Assembly: GCA_015689705.1 (NCBI GenBank)
Contig: WVSN01000002.1
Coordinates: 248,001 to 312,000 of the forward strand
Direction of reading: 5' to 3'
Source: Rhodobacterales bacterium HKCCE3408
GTDB lineage: Bacteria > Pseudomonadota > Alphaproteobacteria > Rhodobacterales > Rhodobacteraceae
DNA: 64,000 nt
Positions 43,372 through 53,050 of this stretch are shown here, piece after piece. Numbering within the stretch: the first letter of the stretch is position 1; the number at the start of each line of letters is the position of its first letter. The notes under the pieces were generated by a model. The model was not told the DNA's origin. It did no database searches and worked only from the letters and a program-made list of their open reading frames with translations. Made by a program: the position numbers and the translations under genes.

Positions 43372-44949
43372 TCAGTAACCCAGGGCGCAGCCGTCCTTGC
43401 GGGGATCGGACGCGCCCTGAAGCACGTCGGTCGATGCGTCGATGCGGACCGCCTGCGCGCCGCCGATGGGCGTTTCGGGCGTCACCACGCGATGGCCGAG
43501 ATCGGCCAGTTCGGCGCGAACGTCCGGGCCGTATCCCCGCTCAAGCTGAAGGTCGCCGGTGATCGCGAAGGATCGCGGCGCGTCGATCGCCATCTGCGGC
43601 GCCATGCCGAAATCCGCGACGTTGCTGAGGAATCGCGCATGGCCTGCGGCCTGGTACTGGCCGCCCATCACGCCGAACGGCATGAACGAGCCGTCGGGCT
43701 CTTCCAGCATGGCCGGGATGATGGTGTGCATCGGGCGCTTGCCGGGCCCGGCTTCGTTCGGATGACCCTCGGTCAGGGTGAAGCCGCCGCCGCGGTTGTG
43801 GAACAGGATGCCGAACCGGTCGGACGCGTGGCCCGATCCGAAGCTCGCGAAGATCGAGTAGATCATCGACACCGCCATCCGGTCGCTGTCGACGACCGTG
43901 AGGATGACCGTATCGCGATGCACGGCTTCGGTGATCGCGGCGGCGTCGGGCAGCACCCGGTCGTCGGCGATGAGCCCGGCCAGCGCCTCGGCCGTTTCCG
44001 GCGCCAGCATGTGATCGAGCCGCGTCATGTAATCCGCATCGGACACGAAGCGATTGCGCGCGTCATAGGCCAGCTTCGTCGCCTCAGCCTCCAGGTGTGC
44101 CCGGGTCGCGCCGAACGGGTCGAGCGAGGCGAGGTCGAAATGGCTGAGGATATTGGCCAGCAGGATCGCCGTCGCGCCCTGTCCGTTCGGCGGCAGCTCG
44201 GTCAGGCGATAGCCGCGATACGTGCCGCTGACCGGTGTGACGTAGTCGCAGGCGACGGAGGCGAAATCCTTGGCGGTGTGGGTCCCGCCGATGGCCTTCA
44301 GCGCGGCCAGCATGTCGGCCGCGACTTCGCCTTCATAGAAGCCGGCGCGGCCCTCGGCGGCGATGCGGCGCAGCACTTCGGCCTGGGCGGGCGCGCGGAA
44401 CGTGGCGCCGACCGACGGCGCAGCGCCGCCTGAAAGGTAGTGCTTTGCGCCCGACGCCTGGAGGTTCCCGGCCGATTCAGACCAGTCGAATCCGACGCGC
44501 GGGGCGACCGGGATGCCGTCCTCGGCATAACGGATGGCCGGGGCCAGAATGTCGGCCAGCGGGAGGCGGCCGTGATCGGCGTGCAGACGGCAGAAGCCAT
44601 CGACGGCGCCGGGCAGCGTGATCGCAGCGGGATGGCTTGGCGGGATCGTCTTCAGCCCCTCGTCCCGCAGCGCTTTCGCCGACAGCGCGGCAGGCGCGCG
44701 GCCCGAAGCGTTGAGGCCGATGATATCCTGCCCGGGCTTGCGGATCAGGGCGAACATGTCGCCGCCGAGTCCGGTCATCTGCGGCTCGCACTGGCCGAGA
44801 AGGATGGCGGTCGCGATAGCGGCGTCGACGGCATTGCCGCCAGCCTCCAGCACCGCAACGCCGGTCTTCACCGCAAGCGGATGCGAGGTCGCGACCATGC
44901 CGTTCCGGGCGAACACCGCGGACCGGCCGGGCAGGTGGAAATCACGCAT
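43372..44949 (-). CDS. Gamma-glutamyltransferase-like Ntn-hydrolase
   Basis: 525-residue protein of the GGT family, from the ATG at 44949. Autocleavage and catalysis use a Thr: here it is Thr347 in HRDTVILTVVDSDRMA, but the usual second Thr and His (TTH) are Val and Ile. The large-subunit LEAGGNAVDAAIATA and small-subunit FGSGHA and GVMGGQYQ regions are kept. No signal peptide is evident, so it resembles the cytoplasmic YwrD-like group. Substrate uncertain. Convergent with hspQ across 13 bases. Confidence 0.88.
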   Translation of the reverse strand: MRDFHLPGRSAVFARNGMVATSHPLAVKTGVAVLEAGGNAVDAAIATAILLGQCEPQMTGLGGDMFALIRKPGQDIIGLNASGRAPAALSAKALRDEGLKTIPPSHPAAITLPGAVDGFCRLHADHGRLPLADILAPAIRYAEDGIPVAPRVGFDWSESAGNLQASGAKHYLSGGAAPSVGATFRAPAQAEVLRRIAAEGRAGFYEGEVAADMLAALKAIGGTHTAKDFASVACDYVTPVSGTYRGYRLTELPPNGQGATAILLANILSHFDLASLDPFGATRAHLEAEATKLAYDARNRFVSDADYMTRLDHMLAPETAEALAGLIADDRVLPDAAAITEAVHRDTVILTVVDSDRMAVSMIYSIFASFGSGHASDRFGILFHNRGGGFTLTEGHPNEAGPGKRPMHTIIPAMLEEPDGSFMPFGVMGGQYQAAGHARFLSNVADFGMAPQMAIDAPRSFAITGDLQLERGYGPDVRAELADLGHRVVTPETPIGGAQAVRIDASTDVLQGASDPRKDGCALGY

Positions 44950-45211
44950 GAAACACTCCCCTCGTCGTTTGCGCGCGGAAGGTAACGATGGCCCCGGCGG
45001 GGACAAGCGCAATCGGTTCATTTGGGGGGATAAACCTCGGCGCCGCGCCAATGGGTGGGGGCTTGACGACACGGCGCCGAGGGAAGCCTATGCAGCTACA
45101 GTTCCGTGTATTACCGGTCTTAGCGACCAAGTTACGGAGCGATTTAGGCCATACGGTGGCAATGCGCCCGGCGGCGAAACAATGGCTGGAAATGGGCATC
45201 ATTGACGCTTG

Positions 45212-45673
45212 TCAGGCAGAAATCCGGAAGGTCACATGGTTGCGTCCGCCGCGGCGTTCATAGGCCAGACCTGTGCTGAGCCTCCGGATCAGATGCCAGC
45301 CGAATCCCCCTTCGGGCAGCTGATCGACCGGAACCCCATCAACCTGCGGGAGATGGCCCGGCGGGGGCGATCCGCCGGGCATTTCGCGGCCGTCATCAAC
45401 GATCTCGAAATCGAGGCTGCGGGACGACCCGTGAAGCGCGATGGCAATCTCGCCCGCGACGCGGTCACGCCCGCAATAGGCGTGTTCGGCGATGTTGTTC
45501 AACGTCTCGGCCAGCGCGATCTCCACCCGGGCAAGAAGATCGGGATCGGTCCGAGCCGCCAGGTGATCGTGGATGTCGGCCAGTGCCCCGCGTACGGCAC
45601 CATCCAGCGGCGCGAAGGAGAGGCACAGGCGCGGGACGGCCCCGTCCTCGCGTTTCGTGGCGGGGCCATCCAT
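45212..45673 (-). CDS. RsbW-type anti-sigma-factor kinase
   Basis: 153-residue GHKL-ATPase fold protein. The N-box ALAETLNNIAEHAYCG (about 53-68), the G1 box DFEIVDDGREMPGG and the later EGGFGWHLIRRLS match serine-protein kinases that bind sigma factors or phosphorylate STAS antagonists. It is the second gene after the STAS gene at 45685, with 11 bases between, forming a partner-switching pair. The target is not known. Confidence 0.88.
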   Translation of the reverse strand: MDGPATKREDGAVPRLCLSFAPLDGAVRGALADIHDHLAARTDPDLLARVEIALAETLNNIAEHAYCGRDRVAGEIAIALHGSSRSLDFEIVDDGREMPGGSPPPGHLPQVDGVPVDQLPEGGFGWHLIRRLSTGLAYERRGGRNHVTFRISA

Positions 45674-45684
45674 AGACCGAACGC

Positions 45685-46035
45685 TCAGGCGGCCGGAGGC
45701 CGGTGGGCCGACTGCGCATCGGCCAGGCTGTCGTGGATGCGAAAGACGCGGTCCATCCGCGTCAGCTGCATGACCTTGGCGACCGCGACGCTGAGGCCGG
45801 CCAGTTCCAGTGGCCGGCCTTCGCCCAGAAGCTTTCGCGCGGCGACCACGGCGCCGAGCCCGCTGGAGTCGAGGAAATCCACCGCCGAGAGGTCCAAGAC
45901 CACCGGACCCTCACCGCTGCCGTCGAGGGCATCGCGGAACGCCTCCTTGAAATCGACCGCTACCGCGGCGTCGATGCGGCTGTCGGTGACCGTGACCACG
46001 GTGACCGGGCCGTCGCTGTTCGTCGTCAGGTTCAT
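45685..46035 (-). CDS. STAS-domain anti-anti-sigma factor
   Basis: 116-residue STAS protein starting at ATG 46035. The phosphoacceptor serine lies in AVDFLDSSGLGAVVAARK (Ser57 or Ser58). It pairs with the RsbW-type kinase downstream. No SigB-like sigma factor or RsbU phosphatase is in the window, so the output could be a sigma factor, an adenylate cyclase or another system elsewhere. Confidence 0.9.
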   Translation of the reverse strand: MNLTTNSDGPVTVVTVTDSRIDAAVAVDFKEAFRDALDGSGEGPVVLDLSAVDFLDSSGLGAVVAARKLLGEGRPLELAGLSVAVAKVMQLTRMDRVFRIHDSLADAQSAHRPPAA

Positions 46036-46106
46036 CTGCGCTCGTCCGATTTGGGATCGGGCGCAGATTAGCGGCCAATGGTTATCAACCCGTTTCGCGG
46101 CAGAGA

Positions 46107-47405
46107 TCACTCCCCGGCGAGCCGCGCCACGTCGGCCTCGCCCGGGGCCAGTTCCTCGAAATCGAAGTTGTCGAGCCGCTCGGCCCGCTTCCCGGCGCGG
46201 TCCGAGGCGGTCAGGATGCCCGAAACATCCTCGCCCGCCTGCCGCAGATGGGTCTCGAGCTTTCCGGCGCGCTCGCCGATGATCTCCACGTCGCGGTGCA
46301 GCTGTTTCAGCGCCTTGCGGATCTCGCCCGCCTGTTCGCGCATCCGCGCATCCTTCATCACCGCGCGCATCGTGTTGAGAGTCGCCATGCAGGTCGTTGG
46401 CGAGACGATCCAGACCCGGTGGTGGAAACCGTCGCGGATGACCTCAGGCAGGCGCGCGTGCAGTTCGGCGTAGATCGCCTCGGACGGCAGGAACATCAGC
46501 GCGCCGTCCGCCGTCTCGCCCTCGATGATGTAGCGCTCAGCGATGTCCTTCACATGCTTCAGGACGGCGGTCTTCAGGTCGCGCAGCGCGCGCGCCATCG
46601 CCTCCTGGTCCTGCGCGCGGGACAGCGCCTCGTAGGCTTCGAGCGGGAATTTCGCGTCGATCACGATCGGCCCCGGCGGGTTCGGCAGGCGGATCAGGCA
46701 GTCGGCGCGGCGGCCGTTCGACAGCGTCGTCTGAAGCGAATAGGCATCCGCCGGCAGCGCGTTCGAAACGATGTCGTTGAGCTGGATTTCCCCGAACATC
46801 CCCCGCCGCTGCTTGTTCGACAGGATGTCCTGGAGGCCGAGCACGTCGGAACTCAGTTTCTCGATATTCGTCTGCGCCCGGTCGATGGTCGCCAGCCGCT
46901 CCTGCAGCTGAGTCAGCGACTCCGTCGTCTTCTCGGAATTCCCGGCCAGCGTCTTGTCGATCCGCTCGTTCAGGGCGGCGAGCGCCTGCGACTGCTTGAG
47001 CGCCGCCTCGGCCATCCGCTCGTTCATCCGGGCCTGCAATTCGCCAAGCGCGTTGCCCTGCTTGAGCGCGGTGATGTGCATCTGTTCGTTCAGCTTCTCC
47101 TGCAGCGTCGCGAGGTTCTGCGCCTGGCGCGAGGCGGTCTCGTGCAGCCGGTCGCCCATCGCCGTCTGCACGTCGGACAACCGCTGCTCCATCGCCTGCA
47201 TGATCTGCATGTTCGCCTGCGATTGGCCCTCGGCGCTGGCCTGCATCCGCTCGGCCAGACGCTCCTGCCCGCGCAGCAGCGCCTCGGACCGCCGAGCGCC
47301 GCGGATCATGGCGATGAACAGGATCACAAGCACGACGACGCCAACGGCGATCATCTGCGTGACGGGATCCTGCGGATCGAGGGAAAGGGGGCCGAGCTCG
47401 ATCAT
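46107..47405 (-). CDS. rmuC: DNA recombination protein RmuC
   Basis: 432 residues: an N-terminal transmembrane helix (about 17-35), a long Gln/Ala-rich coiled coil (about 45-190), and the RmuC nuclease-like core with [16 protein letters not shown] and [14 protein letters not shown]. RmuC restricts inversion at repeats and is linked to DNA cleavage. Its start overlaps the mutL stop by ATGA, so it is cotranscribed with mutL. Confidence 0.94.
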   Translation of the reverse strand: MIELGPLSLDPQDPVTQMIAVGVVVLVILFIAMIRGARRSEALLRGQERLAERMQASAEGQSQANMQIMQAMEQRLSDVQTAMGDRLHETASRQAQNLATLQEKLNEQMHITALKQGNALGELQARMNERMAEAALKQSQALAALNERIDKTLAGNSEKTTESLTQLQERLATIDRAQTNIEKLSSDVLGLQDILSNKQRRGMFGEIQLNDIVSNALPADAYSLQTTLSNGRRADCLIRLPNPPGPIVIDAKFPLEAYEALSRAQDQEAMARALRDLKTAVLKHVKDIAERYIIEGETADGALMFLPSEAIYAELHARLPEVIRDGFHHRVWIVSPTTCMATLNTMRAVMKDARMREQAGEIRKALKQLHRDVEIIGERAGKLETHLRQAGEDVSGILTASDRAGKRAERLDNFDFEELAPGEADVARLAGE

Positions 47406-49243
47406 GTGCGCCCGAAGAGCCGTTCGATGTCGGACAGTTTCAGCTCGACGTAGGTCGGGCGGCCGTGGTTGCACTGGCCGGAATGCGGCGTTGCCTCCAT
47501 CTCGCGCAGGAGCGCATTCATCTCGGCCGCGCCCATCCGCCGTCCCGACCGGACTGAGCCGTGGCAGGCCATGCGGCTCAGGATCGCCTCAATCCGGGCA
47601 AGCAGCGTGGCGCTCTCGCCCATGTCGTCGAGTTCGTCGAGGATATCGCGCAGGAGCGCTTCGGCGTTGATCTCGCCAAGGACGGCCGGCGTCTCGCGCA
47701 CGGCGAGCGTGCCGGGTCCGAACGGCTCGATCGTCAGGCCGAAGCGCGACAGCTCGGCGGCGTAGTCCATAAGGCGCTCGGCGTCCTGCGTCCCGAGCGA
47801 CACGATCTCGGGGATCAGCAGGGCCTGCGCCGCGACACCCCGTTCGGCCATCTGGCGCTTCAGTTTCTCGTAGACGAGCCGTTCATGCGCGGCGTGCTGG
47901 TCGACGATCACGAGACCGTCGGCGGTCTGGGCAAGGATGTAGTTCTCGTGCACCTGCGCCCGCGCGGCACCGAGCGGCGCGTCCTCCGGGACATGGCCAG
48001 CCTCCGCCTCGACGCGGGCGGCTGGCGCGAAGTGGGGATCGTATCCCGTCGCAGGCTCGGCAAGGCCCGGCGCCTGCCAGTCGCGCGACCCGTGCAGCGC
48101 AGCCTGGCCGGGGCGGTCCATCTGGTAGATCCGCGGTGGCGCACCTTCCGGCCGCATCGCGCCCAGGGTCGCGCCCGCGACGGTCGAGCTCGAGCGATGA
48201 CCGGCACCGGCCAGCGCGTGCTTCAGCGCGGTCACGATCAGCCCCCGGACCAGCCCCGGTTCCCGGAACCGGACTTCGGCCTTGGCCGGATGGACGTTCA
48301 CGTCCACGCGCTCGGGCGGGCAGTCGACGAACAACGCCAGCGCGGGATGCCGGTCGCGGCTGAGGAAATCGGCATAGGCCCCGCGGACCGCCCCGATCAG
48401 AAGCTTGTCGCGCACCGGGCGGCCATTGACGAAGAGATGCTGCGCCACCGCCGATCCGCGCGAATAGGTCGGCAGCGCGGCGAGGCCGGTCAGCCGCAGC
48501 CCCTCGCGCTCGGCATCGAGCGTCATCGCGTTCTCGACGAAGTCGCGGCCGAGCACCGCGGACAACCGCCCGGCCAGCGCGTCGAACAGGTCGCCCGTTT
48601 CCGGATCGGTGCGGAATACCTCGCGATCGCCGTCGCGCAGGGTGAAACCGATGGCAGGCTCGGCCATGGCGAGGCGCTTCACGATCTCGGTCACCGCCTG
48701 CATCTCGGCCCGGTCGGAGCGGAGGAATTTCAGCCGCGCGGGTGTCGCGTGGAACAGGTCGCGCAGCTCGACCACCGTGCCGCGATTGAGCGCGGCAGGC
48801 TCGACCTTGCCGACCCGCCCGCCATCGACCGCAATCCGGTGCGCACCGCCGCCGGCCCGCGAGGTGACCGTCAGACGGCCGACCGCGCCGAGCGAGGGCA
48901 GCGCCTCACCGCGGAAGCCGAAGCTGCGGATGTTCAGAAGGTCCGTTCCGTCGATTTTCGAGGTCGCGTGGCGGCTGAGCGCGAGCGGTAGATCCTCGGC
49001 CTCCATCCCGCAGCCATCGTCGGTCACGCGGATCAGCGTCTTGCCGCCATCCGCGACCTCGACCGTGATGCGCCGCGCGCCGGCGTCGATCGCGTTCTCG
49101 ACCAGTTCCTTCACCGCGGAGGCCGGCCGTTCGACGACTTCGCCCGCCGCGATACGGTTGATCGCCGCCTCGTCGAGCTGGCGGATCACCTGACGCGCCA
49201 CATCCTGTGGGCGCTCGCCTATCTTGGGGTTCGCGGGGGCCAT
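47402..49243 (-). CDS. mutL: DNA mismatch repair protein MutL, endonuclease type
   Basis: 613 residues. The N-terminal GHKL ATPase has [17 protein letters not shown] and FGFRGEAL. The C-terminal domain keeps [12 protein letters not shown], the DQHA(x)2E(x)4E metal-binding endonuclease motif, and CNHGRP, so this MutL probably nicks DNA itself as in bacteria without MutH. The linker between domains is the usual length. It leads the mutL-rmuC operon. Confidence 0.96.
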   Translation of the reverse strand: MAPANPKIGERPQDVARQVIRQLDEAAINRIAAGEVVERPASAVKELVENAIDAGARRITVEVADGGKTLIRVTDDGCGMEAEDLPLALSRHATSKIDGTDLLNIRSFGFRGEALPSLGAVGRLTVTSRAGGGAHRIAVDGGRVGKVEPAALNRGTVVELRDLFHATPARLKFLRSDRAEMQAVTEIVKRLAMAEPAIGFTLRDGDREVFRTDPETGDLFDALAGRLSAVLGRDFVENAMTLDAEREGLRLTGLAALPTYSRGSAVAQHLFVNGRPVRDKLLIGAVRGAYADFLSRDRHPALALFVDCPPERVDVNVHPAKAEVRFREPGLVRGLIVTALKHALAGAGHRSSSTVAGATLGAMRPEGAPPRIYQMDRPGQAALHGSRDWQAPGLAEPATGYDPHFAPAARVEAEAGHVPEDAPLGAARAQVHENYILAQTADGLVIVDQHAAHERLVYEKLKRQMAERGVAAQALLIPEIVSLGTQDAERLMDYAAELSRFGLTIEPFGPGTLAVRETPAVLGEINAEALLRDILDELDDMGESATLLARIEAILSRMACHGSVRSGRRMGAAEMNALLREMEATPHSGQCNHGRPTYVELKLSDIERLFGRT

Positions 49244-49276
49244 GCCACTACAGGTAGCATGGCCCGACCCGATTCT

Positions 49277-50575
49277 CTAGAGCCCTTCCGGCTGGCCCAC
49301 GACCACGAAATGCAGCTGATCGGGCTTGAGCAGTCGGGCGGCGACGCGGCGCACATCCTCGAGCGTGACGGCGTTTACGTAGTCGTTCCGGTCGATGATG
49401 TAGTCCATCGGCATCCCGTCCTGCTGCATGCCCGCCAGGATCCCGGCGATCGCCTCGTTGCCGTCAAAGCGCAGCGGATACGCGCCGGTCAGGTAGAGCT
49501 TGGCGGCTTCCAGCTCCTCCTCGGTCACGCCGTTCTCGGCGATGTCGGCCCATTCGGCGCGGACGACATCGATTGCCTCGGCCACCAGGTTGTTCGAGGA
49601 TGAGAACTGGCCGAGCAGCATCGGCGCGTGGTCGGCCAGCGACAGGAACGTGCCGATCCCGTAGGTCAGACCGCGCTGGACCCGAACTTCCTCCTGCAGG
49701 CGCGAGCCGAAATTGCCGCCGCCGAGGATCTGGTTCAGTACGAAGGCGGGGAAGAAATCCGGATCGTCGCGCTCGATCCCCGGCTGGCCGAAGAAGGCGA
49801 CCGATTGCGGCGTGGGGAAGTCGACGACCGTTATCCCGCCATCGAGGTTCCAGGGCGCGGGCCCGATCTCGTCGACGCCGCTCTCCGGCAGGTCACCGAG
49901 CAGACGGTCGAGCAGCGCACCCAGTTCTTCCGGGGTGATGTCGCCGGCCGCACCGACATAGACCCGGTCGCGGGTGAACAGCGAGTCATGCGCGGCGATC
50001 AGGTCGTCGCGGGTCAGCGCCGCGACGCTTTCGGCCGTGCCTTCCTGCGCGGTTCCGTAGGGATGGTCGCCATAGGCCAGGGCGTTGAACCGGTCCGGTG
50101 CGATGTCCTCAGGGCTCTGGGCGTTCGCGGCGATGATCGACAGAATCTGCCCGCGCACCCGCTCGACCGCGTCGTCATCGAAGCGCGGCTCGACCAGCGC
50201 CGAACGCAGAAGCTCGGCCGAGGCGTCGCGCGTCTCGGTCAGCATCTCCGCGTTGATGACGACGCTGTCGCGGTAGGCGTCCCAACTGAAGCGGGCGGCC
50301 AGTCGTTCCTCGGCGGCGGCGAAGGCCTGCGCATCCATGTCGCCCGCGCCTTCCTCCAGAAGTCCAGTCATCATGTAGATCGCGCCGCGCTGGCCCTCGG
50401 GATCGAGAGAGGTTCCACCGGCAAAGCGGATGTCCAGCGCCACGATCGGGATCGAGTGATCCTCCACCAGCCAGGCGTCGATGCCGCCGGGCGAGGTCAC
50501 GTCCTGGATCTGCACCTGGGCCGCGGCCGGCGCGGCGACGAGGGCGCAGAGGGCGAAAAGCGTTGCGCGGATCAT
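49277..50575 (-). CDS. M16 peptidase-family protein, zinc site absent (partner subunit)
   Basis: 432-residue exported M16 protein with a signal peptide (MIRATLFALCALVAAPAAA). The zinc motif HxxEH is replaced where the catalytic partner has it: here the region reads AIYMMTGLLEEGAG. The C-terminal R/Y-type residues LTYGIGTFLS are kept. It is probably the non-catalytic half of a periplasmic heterodimer with the M16 gene immediately upstream, which overlaps it by four bases. Confidence 0.9.
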   Translation of the reverse strand: MIRATLFALCALVAAPAAAQVQIQDVTSPGGIDAWLVEDHSIPIVALDIRFAGGTSLDPEGQRGAIYMMTGLLEEGAGDMDAQAFAAAEERLAARFSWDAYRDSVVINAEMLTETRDASAELLRSALVEPRFDDDAVERVRGQILSIIAANAQSPEDIAPDRFNALAYGDHPYGTAQEGTAESVAALTRDDLIAAHDSLFTRDRVYVGAAGDITPEELGALLDRLLGDLPESGVDEIGPAPWNLDGGITVVDFPTPQSVAFFGQPGIERDDPDFFPAFVLNQILGGGNFGSRLQEEVRVQRGLTYGIGTFLSLADHAPMLLGQFSSSNNLVAEAIDVVRAEWADIAENGVTEEELEAAKLYLTGAYPLRFDGNEAIAGILAGMQQDGMPMDYIIDRNDYVNAVTLEDVRRVAARLLKPDQLHFVVVGQPEGL

Positions 50576-51900
50576 TGGGTCGTCTCCTCGGTCCGGGTCA
50601 GGTAGCCGGTCACCGTCACGCCGTCGTCGAACATGCGGTGCGCGGCAGCCATGACGTCCTCGATCGTCGTCGCGGCGATGACGTCGGGCCAGGCCTCGAT
50701 ATCCTCGACCGTCAGGCCGGAGGTCAGGGCGACGCCGTAGCTGCGCGCCAATCCCGCGACGTCGTCCTGCGCGTAGATCTCGCCGGCCTCGTAGAGAAAC
50801 TTCACGCGCTCGAACTGCTCGGCGTCGACGCCCTCCTCGAGGAAGCGCGCGATCATGCGTTCCAGATCCACCTCGGCCTCTTCGAGACTGCGGCCCGGCA
50901 CCGGAACGTTCACCAGCGTGAACGATCCGTCGTCGTAGTTCAGCCCGTCGTAATAGGCCCCCGCGAAGAGCGAGACCTGCTCCTCGGTCTGCAGCACCCG
51001 GGACAGGAGCGAGGTCTGCCCGCCGCCCAGAAGCTCGGCCAGAAGCGTCAGCGCGGCGGCTTCTTCCTGTGCGCCGGGATCCCGCTCGGGCGCCAGACGT
51101 GTGATCGAGACATAGGGCCGGGCGACGGTCGGATCGGAATAGGTGACGGTCCTGTCGGCGATCTGCGGCGGCTCGGCCGGACGCACCCGCGGCCCGAGGC
51201 CCGGCGTCGGCTCGAGCGGGCCGTAATACTGGTTGGCCAGCGCCTCGACCTCGGCTGGATCGACATCGCCCGCGACGATCAGGATCGCGTTGTTGGGCGC
51301 GTAGTAGCGCTGGTAGAAATCGAGCGCCATCTCACGCGTCAGCCCCTCCATCTCGTGCCGCCATCCGATGACCGGAATACGGTACGGATGATTGAGGTAG
51401 AGGCTGGCCCGCACCTGCTCGTTGAACAGAGAGCCCGGGGAGCTGTCGGTTCGCTGCGCGCGTTCCTCCAGGATCACCGACCGCTCGGTCGTCACGTCAT
51501 CGGGGTCGAGCGCGAGGCCACGCATCCGGTCGGCTTCCATCTCCATCATCAGGCCAAGCCGGTCAGAGGCGACGCGCTGGATGTAGCCGGTATAGTCCCA
51601 CGAGGTGAAGGCGTTGTCCGAGCCGCCATTCGCCTCGACAATGCGGCTGAACTCACCGGCCTCGAGTGTGTCGGTGCCTTTGAACATCAGGTGTTCGAGG
51701 AAATGCGCGATGCCGGACTGGCCCGGCGGCTCGTCGGCGGCGCCGACGCGATACCAGACCATGTGAACGACGGCGGGGCTGCGGTGATCCTCGATCACCA
51801 CGGCCTGCATGCCGTTGTCCAGCGTGAACTCGGTGACCTCGCCCACGGCCCATGCGGGCAGGGTCCACAGCAGCGCGAGAATTCCGATGAGGCGGGACAT
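50572..51900 (-). CDS. M16 zinc metallopeptidase, catalytic subunit
   Basis: 442-residue exported M16 peptidase. Signal peptide MSRLIGILALLWTLPAWA. The inverted zinc motif HFLEH (66-70) with a later Glu, and the RVGAADEPPGQSGIAHFLEH context, are diagnostic of pitrilysin/processing-peptidase fold. It degrades small peptides in the periplasm. Forms an active/inactive pair with the downstream gene, as known for other proteobacterial M16B pairs. Confidence 0.94.
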   Translation of the reverse strand: MSRLIGILALLWTLPAWAVGEVTEFTLDNGMQAVVIEDHRSPAVVHMVWYRVGAADEPPGQSGIAHFLEHLMFKGTDTLEAGEFSRIVEANGGSDNAFTSWDYTGYIQRVASDRLGLMMEMEADRMRGLALDPDDVTTERSVILEERAQRTDSSPGSLFNEQVRASLYLNHPYRIPVIGWRHEMEGLTREMALDFYQRYYAPNNAILIVAGDVDPAEVEALANQYYGPLEPTPGLGPRVRPAEPPQIADRTVTYSDPTVARPYVSITRLAPERDPGAQEEAAALTLLAELLGGGQTSLLSRVLQTEEQVSLFAGAYYDGLNYDDGSFTLVNVPVPGRSLEEAEVDLERMIARFLEEGVDAEQFERVKFLYEAGEIYAQDDVAGLARSYGVALTSGLTVEDIEAWPDVIAATTIEDVMAAAHRMFDDGVTVTGYLTRTEETTQ

Positions 51901-51986
51901 GGGGACTCCTTCTCCGACCGGGCGTTCCCGTTCAGATAGGACCGAATGGCGGTTAATGAAACTGAAACAGCTGTGAATGCCGCAGC

Positions 51987-52529
51987 CTAGCGCTGGAACC
52001 CTTCGGGCGGCGCGGCGGGCGTGCGGACTCCGGCCCGGCGCAGACGCTCCAGTTCGGCGTACTGGTCGAGCGACACGCGCTCGTAGGCGCGGTGGTAGAC
52101 GTTCACGTTGAACAGCCGCTCCAGCAGCCGGCCGTCATTGCGGCGGCGGTAGTCCAGGTCCTCGGCCGCCAGCACGTCGCGGATGCCGTCCGAGATGCCG
52201 AAACGCGCGGCATAGGTGACCAGACCGCCGGCGCCCGGCGCGCGATCCGGATTGCCGCCAAGCGCGATGATCGCGTCAGCCTCGGGGTCGGGATCGACAC
52301 GGTTGGTGCCACCCGGCGTCGGTTCGGGCAGGCTGGCGAGATCGTCGGGCATCTGAAGCGGTTCGGTCGGCAGGATCGAGAATTCGTCCGGCCCCGGTCC
52401 GCTGTCGCGGGCGAGGTTCAGCAATTGCGGCTGGCGGTCGCGCGAACATCCCGCAACCACGACAAGCGCGATAAGCCCGAGAACTGCCCCGATCCGTGTC
52501 ATGCCCCGCGTCGTCCCATGTTCCGTCAT
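51987..52529 (-). CDS. DUF3035 lipoprotein
   Basis: 180-residue putative lipoprotein of the DUF3035 family found in Rhodobacterales near lspA and M16 genes. Signal peptide ends LVVVAGC (Cys28 from the first ATG at 52529, or Cys19 from the ATG at 52502). FSILPTEPLQMPDDLASLPEPTPGG is the conserved central block, and the end is basic and helical. Function unknown; its position next to lspA may reflect its lipoprotein nature only. Confidence 0.85.
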   Translation of the reverse strand: MTEHGTTRGMTRIGAVLGLIALVVVAGCSRDRQPQLLNLARDSGPGPDEFSILPTEPLQMPDDLASLPEPTPGGTNRVDPDPEADAIIALGGNPDRAPGAGGLVTYAARFGISDGIRDVLAAEDLDYRRRNDGRLLERLFNVNVYHRAYERVSLDQYAELERLRRAGVRTPAAPPEGFQR

Positions 52530-52560
52530 TGACCTCGTTTAGCCGATCCCGCGCGCGAGG

Positions 52561-53046
52561 TCACGGGGTCTTGTCGGTCTGCCGCCGCGGCGACTCGGCG
52601 AAAAAGATCAGCCCGGCCGCGCCCAGAAAGATCGCCACGTCCGCGACGTTGAAGGCGAAGGGGTTCTGGATGCCGCAGCAGGACATGTTCAGGAAATCCG
52701 CAACCGCCCCGTAGACCAGCCGGTCGAGGGCGTTTCCAAGCGCCCCGCCGATCACGAGACCGGCCGCGACCTGCGCAATCGGCCGCCTCAGCCCGTGCCG
52801 ACCCCACAGCAGGAGCCAGGACGAGATCGCGACGGCGACGCCGATCAGGACCCACCGCATCACTTCGGCATCGTGGTCGAACAGGCCGAAATTGATGCCG
52901 GTATTCCAGCCCATGCGGAAGACGAGGAACGGCGGCCAGACCTCGATCAGCATTCGCTGGTCGAGGTTCATCCCGTGCACGACCGCGTATTTCGACGCCT
53001 GGTCGATCAGGAAGGCGAGGACAGCGGTAATGCCGATGATCCGCAT
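52561..53046 (-). CDS. lspA: Lipoprotein signal peptidase (signal peptidase II)
   Basis: 161-residue inner-membrane aspartic protease that cuts prolipoproteins. About four transmembrane helices. The catalytic Asp pair is Asp117 in GAVADFLNM and Asp136 in FNVADVAIF, with GNALDRL between the helices. ATG 53046 gives the standard length. It follows purH by four bases on the same strand. Confidence 0.96.
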   Translation of the reverse strand: MRIIGITAVLAFLIDQASKYAVVHGMNLDQRMLIEVWPPFLVFRMGWNTGINFGLFDHDAEVMRWVLIGVAVAISSWLLLWGRHGLRRPIAQVAAGLVIGGALGNALDRLVYGAVADFLNMSCCGIQNPFAFNVADVAIFLGAAGLIFFAESPRRQTDKTP

Positions 53047-53050
53047 CGCG

